Positions 33,402-41,397 of a stretch of 64,000 nucleotides of DNA are shown here, piece after piece. How positions within the stretch are numbered: the first letter of the stretch is position 1; each line of letters begins with the position of its first letter. The translations under genes and the position numbers were made by a program. The notes under the pieces were generated by a model that was not told where the DNA came from, did not search any database, and worked only from the letters and a program-made list of their open reading frames with translations. Source of the DNA: Arcobacter iocasae (GTDB lineage: Bacteria; Campylobacterota; Campylobacteria; Campylobacterales; Arcobacteraceae); the NCBI RefSeq assembly GCF_042214795.1, contig NZ_CP090177.1:1364001-1428000 (forward strand), in the 5' to 3' direction.

Positions 33402-33812
33402 TTAATCTTTCGAGTAGTACTTTTCTCTATGCTTACGCATAAATTCTAACTCTTCTTCAACTTCATCTCTATAATCTTCCATAGCTTCAAGTTCATGTTC
33501 TCTACACCCTACTATTTCTACTGGGACATCCAAAAGACCTAAAAAGTGAACTTCATATACACGAATTACTTGCAAGAATTCACCCATTGATTTTATATAT
33601 CCAATTGCACCTGCTGGCATCAACTGTGTACCAATTGGTGCATGGGGATAGGTTCCATCATTCACTATCTCTTTTAGAAGTTTAACTTTTTGACCTATTC
33701 CAAACTTTGGTTTGTCTTCATCTTTTCCTGAACGACCTGCTGTTACACTATCATGAAGAGGTGTATTCGCATCTACGATATCTTTATGTGTAAATCCATC
33801 TTTAGCACCCAC
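33402..33812 (-). CDS. nifZ: NifZ
   Basis: 136 aa. NifZ core: FGIGQKVKLLKEIVNDGTYP, then GAIGYIKSMGEFLQ and VHFLG, ending with IVGCREHELE. NifZ helps form the second P-cluster pair in NifDK. The start is GTG at 33812, within the nifW 3' end, with GGAGGA four to seven bases upstream. An acidic/basic helical C-terminus (105-136) extends beyond the core. Confidence 0.92.
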   Translation of the reverse strand: MGAKDGFTHKDIVDANTPLHDSVTAGRSGKDEDKPKFGIGQKVKLLKEIVNDGTYPHAPIGTQLMPAGAIGYIKSMGEFLQVIRVYEVHFLGLLDVPVEIVGCREHELEAMEDYRDEVEEELEFMRKHREKYYSKD

Positions 33813-34137
33813 AACTTCCTCCTGTACCTGTTGGACTTGGACTACAAGAAGAACAACCTTCTAATTTTCCAGTCTCATACATATTCCAAACATCAGCTGC
33901 ACTTGGAGCGTGACCATTTTTATAATCACCATAAACTCTTAGTAATGAAAATTTTAAAAACTCTAAAAGTTTACTCTCATCTGATATTTCTGCTAAACCT
34001 TTTTTTATAAGTGTTCCATACTCTTTCATCATATGAAATCTTTTTACATTGATTAATTTTTGGTCAAAATCTATATCAAAAAATTTAAAAAAATCTTCTG
34101 TATCTCTTAATTTATAAAATTCTTCTACTGTTTTCAT
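33802..34137 (-). CDS. nifW: NifW with a cysteine-rich tail
   Basis: 111 aa from the ATG at 34137, which has AAAGGA seven bases upstream; a longer frame from 34161 lacks support. The NifW core is visible in DTEDFFKFFDIDFDQKLINV and NVKRFHMMKEYG. The C-terminus ends in five cysteines (CSSCSPSPTGTGGSCGC), which is unusual for NifW and could bind metal. NifW interacts with NifZ in MoFe maturation. It overlaps nifZ by 11 bp. Confidence 0.88.
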   Translation of the reverse strand: MKTVEEFYKLRDTEDFFKFFDIDFDQKLINVKRFHMMKEYGTLIKKGLAEISDESKLLEFLKFSLLRVYGDYKNGHAPSAADVWNMYETGKLEGCSSCSPSPTGTGGSCGC

Positions 34138-34162
34138 TTTATATCCTTTAAAATATTCCATT

Positions 34163-34678
34163 TTAAGCTGGAATTTCTTCTTTTAAAGAGTCAATCCATT
34201 TTGATACTCTTATTTCTGTTTTATCTTTTTCATTGTGTTCATCAATTGCTAAACCACAAAGTTTTCCATCCATTTCTGCTTGTGAAGATTCATATTTATA
34301 ATCACTTGCATCAACAAAACCAACAATTGTTGCACCGGCTTTTGTGAATGTCTTGTATAGTTTCCCCAAAGCTGAACAAAAGTGTTCACCATGTTTTACA
34401 CTATCTCCTGCACCAAATAATGCAATAGTTTTTCCAGAAAAATCTATACCATCTGATTCTATTTCTAATAAAGGATCAACCCATTCAAAATATACATCAC
34501 CTTGTCCCCAAGTAGAACTTCCAATGAAAAGAACATCATGCTCAAGCATTTGATCTATATCATCAAAATCTTCTTCCATATTAATCACTTCTTCCACATC
34601 AAAAGCTTCTGCTAATGCATTTGCAACAATCATTGATGTTCCACCTGCTGTTCCACAAAAAATCCCAATACTTGCCAT
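34163..34678 (-). CDS. nifF: NifF, nitrogen-fixation flavodoxin
   Basis: 171 aa long-chain flavodoxin. FMN phosphate loop GTAGGTSM (9-16), STWGQGD ring-stacking loop and FGAGDSVKHGEHFC are characteristic. It carries low-potential electrons to NifH. The position inside the nifX transcript supports the nif-specific assignment over a housekeeping FldA. Confidence 0.92.
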   Translation of the reverse strand: MASIGIFCGTAGGTSMIVANALAEAFDVEEVINMEEDFDDIDQMLEHDVLFIGSSTWGQGDVYFEWVDPLLEIESDGIDFSGKTIALFGAGDSVKHGEHFCSALGKLYKTFTKAGATIVGFVDASDYKYESSQAEMDGKLCGLAIDEHNEKDKTEIRVSKWIDSLKEEIPA

Positions 34679-34695
34679 ACTTGTCTCCTTTATAT

Positions 34696-35127
34696 CTATA
34701 TGCTTTTATATTTGTTATAAGTTTCTTCCGCTTTTACAAGGTATTTCTCACCCTCAATTAGTAAATCATCATAAGTTCTAAATGAGAATCTATGCGCATC
34801 TTTGAAAAATTTCTCACATAAAACAATTTTCCCTGCAAATACTACAACTCGCCCAAAACCTTCATGACTCATCTCCATTACAACAGAACACATAACCCCT
34901 GTCATTTTTTCAAAAGCTAAAGCAACTGCTTGAAATACCAGTCTTATATCTTTGATTTGCATTTCATCAATATCTGCGATAATAGGGATATTTTTTAAGT
35001 CCTCTTTTGTTCTTATATACTTTTCTACTAATAAGTCTTCATCACTTTTATTAACCCATGTTCCAAATTGATCAAGTGCTCTTACTTGACCGATTAGTGT
35101 TACTTTAAAAAGTTCTTTTTTATCCAT
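34696..35127 (-). CDS. NifX-associated protein (DUF269, NafX type)
   Basis: 143 aa. Strong family match: QVRALDQFGTWVNKSDEDLL, NIPIIADID and MEMSHEGFGRVVVFAG, then KDAHRFSFRTYDDLLIEGEK. These proteins follow nifX in most nif clusters and are thought to help FeMo-co precursor handling; the reaction is not known. The ATG overlaps the nifX stop (TAATG). Confidence 0.92.
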   Translation of the reverse strand: MDKKELFKVTLIGQVRALDQFGTWVNKSDEDLLVEKYIRTKEDLKNIPIIADIDEMQIKDIRLVFQAVALAFEKMTGVMCSVVMEMSHEGFGRVVVFAGKIVLCEKFFKDAHRFSFRTYDDLLIEGEKYLVKAEETYNKYKSI

Positions 35128-35522
35128 TATGAAGCCTTCTTTTCGATTATTTTTTTGATAAATGGTGGAGGGTTTGAATTTAACATATCTTTTAGTTTTT
35201 TTATCTCTTCTTCAATACTTACAATTTCTTTGTATTTGATTGTAAAGATTCCACTATTGATAAGTTTAGCAGCTGCGATTGCTCCCACATTTGTAAAATA
35301 AACAATATCAATACCTTCTAATAGTGCTACTGCTTTATCTGTATCTTTTTCAAGTACCTTTTTTATTTCACATAAACTTGTACCAGTTTTACTAATTTCA
35401 TAAACTGCAAATTGTTTTGCTGCACCAAAGTGTGCGTCAATGTTTTCTAAATCAGTTGTTGCAAAAGCAACTTTTAGAGAACCTTCTTGAGAGTCATTTG
35501 TTGTGATTTTAATACTACTCAT
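35127..35522 (-). CDS. nifX: NifX
   Basis: 131 aa, one NifB/NifX/NafY-type cofactor-binding domain: VAFATTDLENIDAHFG (conserved HFG), YEISK, GIDIVYFTNVGAIAAAKLI and the C-terminal PPPFIKKII. It carries NifB-co or VK-cluster between NifB and NifEN. First gene of a long sigma-54 transcript that reaches rpoN. Site AGGA lies seven bases before the ATG. Confidence 0.93.
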   Translation of the reverse strand: MSSIKITTNDSQEGSLKVAFATTDLENIDAHFGAAKQFAVYEISKTGTSLCEIKKVLEKDTDKAVALLEGIDIVYFTNVGAIAAAKLINSGIFTIKYKEIVSIEEEIKKLKDMLNSNPPPFIKKIIEKKAS

Positions 35523-35555
35523 TTTTTTGTCCTAAAATTAATTTAAATATGTATA

Positions 35556-35571
35556 TGCAAATAGTGTTCCA
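35556..35571 (-). promoter_or_regulatory. Sigma-54 promoter of the nifX operon
   Basis: Minus strand GGAACACTATTTGC, GG at 35569-35570 and GC at 35557-35558, identical in 14 bases to the promoters of the 2[4Fe-4S] ferredoxin and nifN. It lies just behind the preceding gene's stop. Confidence 0.88.
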
Positions 35572-35578
35572 TAAAAAA

Positions 35579-35881
35579 TTAAGTAGTTTTTTTACTTCTA
35601 ATTAAAGCTAAAAAGTCTATTAGGTCACTTAGAAAGAATGCCCTATTTGAAAGCTCTGCAAAGTAAACATTAGTAAAAGTATTTTGGGCAGAAAATGATT
35701 TTGCACTTTGAATAAATTCTTGTGGAAGTTGTGTATTTATACCAAGTGGTTTTATAAGTTCATCACAAACTTCTTCAAAAAGAAATAAAATCTCAGCTGG
35801 TTTTTCTTCACATAGCATATAAATATCACTTCGGTAAAGTTCATATTTTTTATATAGTTCTACATAAGTCTCTTTACTCAT
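35579..35881 (-). CDS. Small helical protein of the nifN operon
   Basis: 100 aa, predicted all-helical, one cysteine (C23), no recognised motif or membrane segment. It overlaps the SagB-like gene by 4 bp (ATGA), so it is translated with it, and it is the last gene before the nifX promoter. Not recognised; possibly a partner of the nitroreductase-like protein. Confidence 0.7.
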   Translation of the reverse strand: MSKETYVELYKKYELYRSDIYMLCEEKPAEILFLFEEVCDELIKPLGINTQLPQEFIQSAKSFSAQNTFTNVYFAELSNRAFFLSDLIDFLALIRSKKTT

Positions 35882-37125
35882 CTTCCCACCGCCATTAGAT
35901 ATAAAATGTTGTTTGAAGTTATTAAAACATCTTGTGTAATATCATCAAAATATGCTCCAATTCCAGTTGAGCTTATTTGTAAATTTGTTGCTCTTAAAGA
36001 TATGATATGGGCTAAAAAACCACTAATTATAAGAGCTAAAGAGTAGTTTGTTCTTATTCTTGAAGTGAAAAAAATAGTTGCACTTGAGCTTCCTGCTATT
36101 TTTTGATTAAAGGCTAAAGTTGTTGAAAGCTCACTAAAATCGTCCTCTTTTTGTAGTTTAAACTCTTTATAAATCCCTTTTTTTAGTCCAGATATTAGGT
36201 GATTTATAAAAAATATTTCTATGTCATATTTTTTTGCAAAAATAAAAATGCCTTTTAATATAGTTTCAAAATCTTCTTTAGTGATGGCTTCTTGTTTAAA
36301 AGCTCTAACTGATCTTCTATTATCAATAGCATTTTGTAGATTTTCCTTTGATATTTCTTTTAAAAAATCTATTTTTAATTTATCGAAATTTTTATGATAA
36401 GAGTGTGAATAAAACTCTTCAATAAATGGCTCCTTTATATAATAATCACAAGGGGGCACAAAAGGTATATTATCTCTTAGTTTGTTTGTTTGAATATCTT
36501 TATACTCACTTGAACAAATTGAAGCCACAAAATGTTCATAGTTATCAAAAGAGAAGGCTTTATTTAGCTGTTTCTTTTTAAACTTAAAGTTAAAAAGATG
36601 TTCCATATCTTCTAGTATTAAACTTGCATAAATAGAACCTAATTGGTGACCTGTATCAAGTAAAAGATATCGTATTGCTCTTTTTTCATATTTCCATGAA
36701 CTTCTAAAATATACATTACTAACTAAGAAGATAAATTTTTGTTGTTTTATATTCATATAACTTTCTAAGCCATCATTACTTAATTCATGGATTAGAGTTA
36801 AAGAATTACTAAGGGGCTCATAGTGATAAATTCCATTTAAGAACTTTTTTATCCCTCTTATTTGTATATAAATTTCACAAGGATAAAGTCCACCCGCACT
36901 TGGATTGACTCTTAAATTTACCTCATTATTTCCATATTTTTTTGAATAGGTGACTTTCCCAAAGTTTTTTATAAATCTTAACTCTTCATAATCATCAAGA
37001 TTATATCTTCTATAAAATTTTGGGTAAGTTTTATATGCTTTTGCTTGAGTTTGCCAATTTATAAATTGAGTTTGGGTAAAAGCATTCTTTTTTGTTATGT
37101 CTGTTTGGTTATGAAACTCTTGCAT
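35878..37125 (-). CDS. SagB-type nitroreductase-fold flavoprotein
   Basis: 415 aa. The first half has the SagB/ThcOx signature RVNPSAGGLYPCEIYIQ and LDTGHQLGSIYASL. The second half repeats a nitroreductase-like domain beginning NRRSVRAFKQ and including SLALIISGFLAHIISLRA and GIGAYFDDITQDVL. So it is a tandem nitroreductase fold, likely FMN-binding. SagB enzymes usually oxidise azolines in peptide natural products, but no cyclodehydratase gene is nearby. It sits in the nifN operon, where its substrate is unknown. Confidence 0.8.
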   Translation of the reverse strand: MQEFHNQTDITKKNAFTQTQFINWQTQAKAYKTYPKFYRRYNLDDYEELRFIKNFGKVTYSKKYGNNEVNLRVNPSAGGLYPCEIYIQIRGIKKFLNGIYHYEPLSNSLTLIHELSNDGLESYMNIKQQKFIFLVSNVYFRSSWKYEKRAIRYLLLDTGHQLGSIYASLILEDMEHLFNFKFKKKQLNKAFSFDNYEHFVASICSSEYKDIQTNKLRDNIPFVPPCDYYIKEPFIEEFYSHSYHKNFDKLKIDFLKEISKENLQNAIDNRRSVRAFKQEAITKEDFETILKGIFIFAKKYDIEIFFINHLISGLKKGIYKEFKLQKEDDFSELSTTLAFNQKIAGSSSATIFFTSRIRTNYSLALIISGFLAHIISLRATNLQISSTGIGAYFDDITQDVLITSNNILYLMAVGR

Positions 37126-37573
37126 TTCTTAACATTTTTACAATTTTTGGAGTAACTGCTAAATCTATAGCTTTAAAGCCATCAAGATTTTCATAAGAGC
37201 TATTAGCTCCTTTTTCTAAAAGAAGTTGTACAAAATCTTCTTTTCCAGCACTTGCACAATACATTAAAGCTGTTACCTCATTGACATTTTTAGAATCTAT
37301 TTCTATCCCTGCATTTACAAGAAGTTCAAAACATTCATATGATGAAGCAAAACAAGCATTCCATAAAGCAGAGTTCCCATCTACATTTTTCATATTTAAG
37401 TCAACATTTAAATCTAATAACTCTTTTACAAGTTTTTGATTCCCTTCTCTTGCTGCTTTCATTACAGCAGAGTTTCCATATTTACCTGCTTTATTTAAAT
37501 TATTTTCTTCATACTCATTATTCTTTAGCCAAGTTTTTAACTCACTAGATAAAGTTTTCATACTCCCATCCAA
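37109..37573 (-). CDS. Ankyrin-repeat protein
   Basis: 154 aa with about four ankyrin repeats: GNSAVMKAAREGNQKLVKEL, GNSALWNACFASSYECFELL, VTALMYCASAGKEDFVQLLL and GFKAIDLAV. No signal peptide. A protein-binding adaptor is likely. It overlaps both neighbours (17 and 16 bp), showing tight operon integration with the Tpx-like and SagB-like genes. Confidence 0.88.
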   Translation of the reverse strand: MDGSMKTLSSELKTWLKNNEYEENNLNKAGKYGNSAVMKAAREGNQKLVKELLDLNVDLNMKNVDGNSALWNACFASSYECFELLVNAGIEIDSKNVNEVTALMYCASAGKEDFVQLLLEKGANSSYENLDGFKAIDLAVTPKIVKMLRNARVS

Positions 37574-38079
37574 TTCTCGTGAGTATGTCCTTTTACTTTG
37601 AAATTAATAACTTCTTCCAATGATGTTTCAAACTCATCTAAGTTGAGTTTATACTCAGCATTTGAAGGTATCTCTTTATATTTTATTACACCCTCTTTAT
37701 CTATTATGAATACTGATTTTGCAATTAGAGTTTCACTTAAATTTACTCCAAACTTTAAAGAAAATTTACTAAAATCATTTGAAATATTTCCCTCATCTAA
37801 ACCAAATACAGTTGTGATCTTTTTAATATCACTACTTGAGCTATTTGTTATAATATATACTAAAATTTTGGATTCAAATTTTTTTAAAACATCATGTAAT
37901 CCATTGTTATAATCTTTGATATTAGGAGAGCTAAGCATTATTTGGATTTTAGGTGCCATCATTCCTATAACTTTTGATTCTCCATTTAGCATTTCAACTT
38001 TAACAGCAGGTGCTTCAGAGTCAATTTTTCTCTCTTTTTGCTTTAAAATATAAAACTCTTTTTTATACTTAACTTCCAT
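37558..38079 (-). CDS. Thiol-peroxidase-like protein without any cysteine (copy 2)
   Basis: 173 aa. The Tpx frame is clear: KVIGMMAPKIQIMLSSPNI at the place of the PSxDTxVC active-site motif, and FGVNLSETLIAKSVFIIDKE then VIKYKEIP in the C-terminal half. The protein contains no cysteine at all, so it cannot be a peroxidase. It follows copy 3 directly (1 bp) and has an AAGGAG site. Probably a binding or scaffold protein in cofactor assembly, which is inference. Confidence 0.75.
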   Translation of the reverse strand: MEVKYKKEFYILKQKERKIDSEAPAVKVEMLNGESKVIGMMAPKIQIMLSSPNIKDYNNGLHDVLKKFESKILVYIITNSSSSDIKKITTVFGLDEGNISNDFSKFSLKFGVNLSETLIAKSVFIIDKEGVIKYKEIPSNAEYKLNLDEFETSLEEVINFKVKGHTHENWMGV

Positions 38080-38457
38080 TTATAATATCTCCTTATGTGT
38101 TATTTGACAATTTGTATCGATTATCATTAAAGACTTTTTTAGTTGATTTTTTTCATCTTTTATACTAAAAGTTTTTGAAAACTCTTTGTATTCCCTTGAG
38201 ATTAGGCTATCTTTTAGCTTATATTCATCTATTATTTTTTCACAATCATCAATGCTACTTGTAGTTATAACAAATGTTTCTGCTCTATTCTTAAAATAAG
38301 ATATTGCATCATTTAATTGTGTATTAAAAGTTGTAATATCAGGTAAAGAAATCACAACTTGAACCTTTTCTTTTGGAATACCTAAGAGCCTGGTACTGCC
38401 ATTTATCATCTCTAATCCTAAAGCTTTTACTATTGGTCTTTGTAAATTAATGCCCAT
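38080..38457 (-). CDS. Thiol-peroxidase-like protein, shortened and without peroxidatic cysteine (copy 3)
   Basis: 125 aa. VQVVISLPDITTFNTQL occupies the Tpx active-site position with no cysteine; its two cysteines lie elsewhere (DDCEKI and TNCQIT). The C-terminal strand and helix of Tpx are missing: the protein stops soon after SLMIIDTN. It overlaps the end of nifN by 11 bp. Together with copy 2 it forms an adjacent pair that probably arose by duplication. Confidence 0.68.
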   Translation of the reverse strand: MGINLQRPIVKALGLEMINGSTRLLGIPKEKVQVVISLPDITTFNTQLNDAISYFKNRAETFVITTSSIDDCEKIIDEYKLKDSLISREYKEFSKTFSIKDEKNQLKKSLMIIDTNCQITHKEIL

Positions 38458-39742
38458 GAAATGCCCCTTGATTATGATGATTTATTAGATTTGCTAACTC
38501 AAAAAGTAAGTAAGTACTTCCTTCATATAAAACATCATTTTTTAGTTGATTACCAACTCCTTCAAAATCAGGAAACCCTCTTAACATAAGAGCTTTTTTA
38601 TGTCTCATTGTGTATCTTTCTCCATGAAAGTTTGATATTAATACATCACTATCTTTTAGATATTTTTCAACATCTTCAAAATCACCAATTAATATATTTT
38701 CACACTCTATATTATCTAGTAAGTCATTTTTGTGGGTAGTTATTATTGCTTTTATATTTGCCCCTGCTTCAATAATTGTATTTGCAACGCTTATACACTG
38801 GTCAGGCTCAAGTGCGAGTACAACAGAAGCACTTCCAATTGCAAAGTGAGAATCAAGCATGGCATCTTGTAATCTTTTTCTCCATCTAACAATACTTGGA
38901 TGGGGAGTTGAGATATTTTTGATTTGGCAAAGGGCTTTGAAAAACTTATCACCATCTTCTAAGCCACCTAAAGAATCAAAATGTAGTAATTTCATATTTT
39001 CATTTTTTGCTTTTAATTTATCTCCAGCTTTTTTTACACTACTTCCTATACTAATAGCTAGTGAACAAGTTCCTAATTTCTCTATATCTTCTACTGTTAT
39101 TCCTCCACTACTTAAAGCACCTTGCTTTAATCCTAAGTGACCATCTAATGAATCACTTAAATCAGGAAGAGATAAAACTTCATAACCAAATAATGCTATT
39201 GTGTCTTTGATTTTTTCTATCTCTATTGGTTTTAGATTTACATTTGGAATAATTACTGCTTTATTCACATCAACTTCACTTGCACTTGCAACAAGTTGGT
39301 CAATGATTGCTTCAATAGATTTTGCAAAACCACTTTCAATAGAACCTTCAAAATCAGGAGTATTTACATAGACCATTTTTTGTTGGTCTTGGACAAGTAA
39401 ACAAGCTCCTTTTATATCATCCCCTTTTGTCTCCGTAAGACCTGTTGTAAAAAGACCTACAAGATCAGGTTGTACTTTTTTAGTGATATTTTTAATTGAT
39501 TCTGAAATGGCATAATCTCCCCCATCAATTACAGCTGTTATATCATTTACAGCTGTTGTTTGAACTGCTATTGGGTCATTGAAATGTCTTGTGAAAAACA
39601 CCTTTGTAAATGAAGCACAACCTTGCGCTCCATGCATAAGTGGCATACAGTTTTTTATTCCTAAAAAACAAAGCATCGCTCCCATAGGTTGAGATAGTTT
39701 GATAGGGTTTAATTGTAGAGGTTTTGCACTTATACTTTCCAT
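38447..39742 (-). CDS. nifN: NifN, FeMo-co scaffold beta subunit
   Basis: 431 aa, related to NifK. C42 in HGAQGCASF is the scaffold cluster ligand. Other family features: PLQLNPIKLSQPMGAMLCFL, FFTRHFNDPI and TTGLTETKGDDI. With NifE it forms the scaffold where NifB-co becomes FeMo-co. It is separated from nifE by 3.2 kb and has its own sigma-54 promoter. Site AGGA six bases before the ATG. Confidence 0.95.
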   Translation of the reverse strand: MESISAKPLQLNPIKLSQPMGAMLCFLGIKNCMPLMHGAQGCASFTKVFFTRHFNDPIAVQTTAVNDITAVIDGGDYAISESIKNITKKVQPDLVGLFTTGLTETKGDDIKGACLLVQDQQKMVYVNTPDFEGSIESGFAKSIEAIIDQLVASASEVDVNKAVIIPNVNLKPIEIEKIKDTIALFGYEVLSLPDLSDSLDGHLGLKQGALSSGGITVEDIEKLGTCSLAISIGSSVKKAGDKLKAKNENMKLLHFDSLGGLEDGDKFFKALCQIKNISTPHPSIVRWRKRLQDAMLDSHFAIGSASVVLALEPDQCISVANTIIEAGANIKAIITTHKNDLLDNIECENILIGDFEDVEKYLKDSDVLISNFHGERYTMRHKKALMLRGFPDFEGVGNQLKNDVLYEGSTYLLFELANLINHHNQGAFHGH

Positions 39743-39771
39743 GGTATTTCCTATATTATTTTTGATATATA

Positions 39772-39787
39772 TGCAAATAGTGTTCCT
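39772..39787 (-). promoter_or_regulatory. Sigma-54 promoter of the nifN operon
   Basis: Minus strand GGAACACTATTTGC, GG at 39785-39786 and GC at 39773-39774, 30 bp from the ATG. Confidence 0.88.
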
Positions 39788-39852
39788 AAGTAAAAAAATA
39801 ATTTTAAAATAATAAAAGTAATTATTTAATCTAGCATTAAGGTAAGTGTGAT

Positions 39853-39858
39853 TATAAT
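39853..39858 (+). promoter_or_regulatory. -10 element of the 142-aa gene
   Basis: TATAAT preceded by TGTGAT, about 34 bp before the ATG at 39892, diverging from the nifN promoter. Confidence 0.4.
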
Positions 39859-39891
39859 TTATATAATAACAATGTAATTAAGGAGTTATTT

Positions 39892-40320
39892 ATGTCTGCA
39901 ATTGATCAAGCAGTCAATGATTTTAATATTGGATTTTTTTCAACAAACAATAATAATAATAAAAACCCTGTTAATTTAGATCCCCAAAACACTAAATATG
40001 GTGATTTTGAAGGAAATATGAAAGTAGTAAGTTCTGAAGCCTATACACCTTCTCCTTCAGAATATGTACAATTAGATGGATTTAGATTTGATGATAATAA
40101 TAATGCAATACCTACTAAGATTACGATAGAAGGTGCTTTCTCTCAAAATTCATTTTTAGATAAGAATGGAAATTGGGATGAGGAAGCAGAATATAAATCT
40201 TATGCAGAAAAAGAGTTGGAGTATAAAAAAGATGTAATATCTGATTGGATGAAAGAAAGAGGCTATGATTTACAAAATAATGCAGCCTTGATGAAAGCTT
40301 TATTGGAAAAAGAAGCATAA
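39892..40320 (+). CDS. Hypothetical protein rich in Asn and charged residues
   Basis: 142 aa, not recognised. The N-terminal third is low complexity with an Asn run (STNNNNNKNPVN). The C-terminal part is helical and charged (DEEAEYKSYAEKELEYKKD). There is no signal peptide, membrane helix or cysteine. An AAGGAG site supports translation. It has its own sigma-70-like promoter and lies between nifN and an exporter-like gene. A link to nif is not supported by sequence. Confidence 0.65.
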   Translation: MSAIDQAVNDFNIGFFSTNNNNNKNPVNLDPQNTKYGDFEGNMKVVSSEAYTPSPSEYVQLDGFRFDDNNNAIPTKITIEGAFSQNSFLDKNGNWDEEAEYKSYAEKELEYKKDVISDWMKERGYDLQNNAALMKALLEKEA

Positions 40321-40325
40321 GTATT

Positions 40326-41348
40326 TTATGATTCTTTTACACTTGACATAAGTAGAGATATCCATTTAGTAGTTTTATTTGAATCAAAGGCAATTTTTAG
40401 TGTCATTGTAATAGGAACTGCTAAAAACATCCCTACTATTCCTAATACCCAACCCCACAAAATCAATGAGAAAAATATAACTAAAGGAGAAAGACCAAGT
40501 TCTTTTCCCATAAATTTTGGTTCGATAATATTACTTATAAAAATATTTATTGCAAGATAAAGTACTATTAGTATCAAAGTAGTATTCAAATCACTTGTTA
40601 AAAAAGATAAAAGTATTGCTGGAATTGCTGCAATAATAGACCCTACTACTGGAATAAAATTAAATAACATTGCAATTACACCCCAAAGTATAGGGTAGCT
40701 AATATCAAAAAAGATTAAAGTTATAGCCACTAAAAATCCTGTTAAAAAACTAGTCGCTGTTTTTACTAAAAAATATTTTTGTATATTATTTGAAAAAAGG
40801 TTGAAATGTTCTATTTTATCACTCTCTTTTCTAAAAAGTATTTTTAACTTTTTTTCAAAAGATTTTGATTCGGCTAGAATAAATCCTATACCAATGATAA
40901 TAAGTAAAAATTTAGATAAAAATGTACCAATACTTCCAATTAGGTTTGTAGTAATTCCAAAAAATGAGTTTAGATTTAAAGTATCTAAAATAGTCTTTTT
41001 ATCAATTGAGTAGCCATAGTTTTCTGCTAATGAAATAATATTTACAATAGTTTGTTGTAATTTCTCTTCATAAGTTGGAAGATTTGTTATAAAGTCTTTT
41101 AAAGAGATATTTACAATGTAAGCTAAAAGTAATGAAATAAGTGTGAAAAACCCAAGTACTAATAAATAAGAGATGATTTTAGGAATATGCTTTTTGTCTA
41201 AGATTTTTATTAAAGTCGATATTATTGATGAAATAAAGATTGCTAAAAATAAGACAATTACAATTTCACTGGCTATTTTTACTCCGGCAATAATAACTAC
41301 TATACAAGCCAAATAAAAAAAATAGTTCCTTATTTTCTCTTCATCCAT
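40326..41348 (-). CDS. AI-2E family (PerM/YdiK-like) membrane transporter
   Basis: 340 aa with about seven to eight membrane helices. Family features: a long amphipathic central stretch, GVIAMLFNFIPVVGSIIAAIPA and EPKFMGKELGLSPLVIFFSLI near the C-terminus. These proteins are efflux or antiporter-like carriers of uncertain substrate. It has a GGGGA ribosome binding site. No evident link to nitrogen fixation. Confidence 0.88.
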   Translation of the reverse strand: MDEEKIRNYFFYLACIVVIIAGVKIASEIVIVLFLAIFISSIISTLIKILDKKHIPKIISYLLVLGFFTLISLLLAYIVNISLKDFITNLPTYEEKLQQTIVNIISLAENYGYSIDKKTILDTLNLNSFFGITTNLIGSIGTFLSKFLLIIIGIGFILAESKSFEKKLKILFRKESDKIEHFNLFSNNIQKYFLVKTATSFLTGFLVAITLIFFDISYPILWGVIAMLFNFIPVVGSIIAAIPAILLSFLTSDLNTTLILIVLYLAINIFISNIIEPKFMGKELGLSPLVIFFSLILWGWVLGIVGMFLAVPITMTLKIAFDSNKTTKWISLLMSSVKES

Positions 41349-41397
41349 ATTTCCCCTTTATTTAATAAAAGTAATTATAACGGCTTTTTATATAAAT

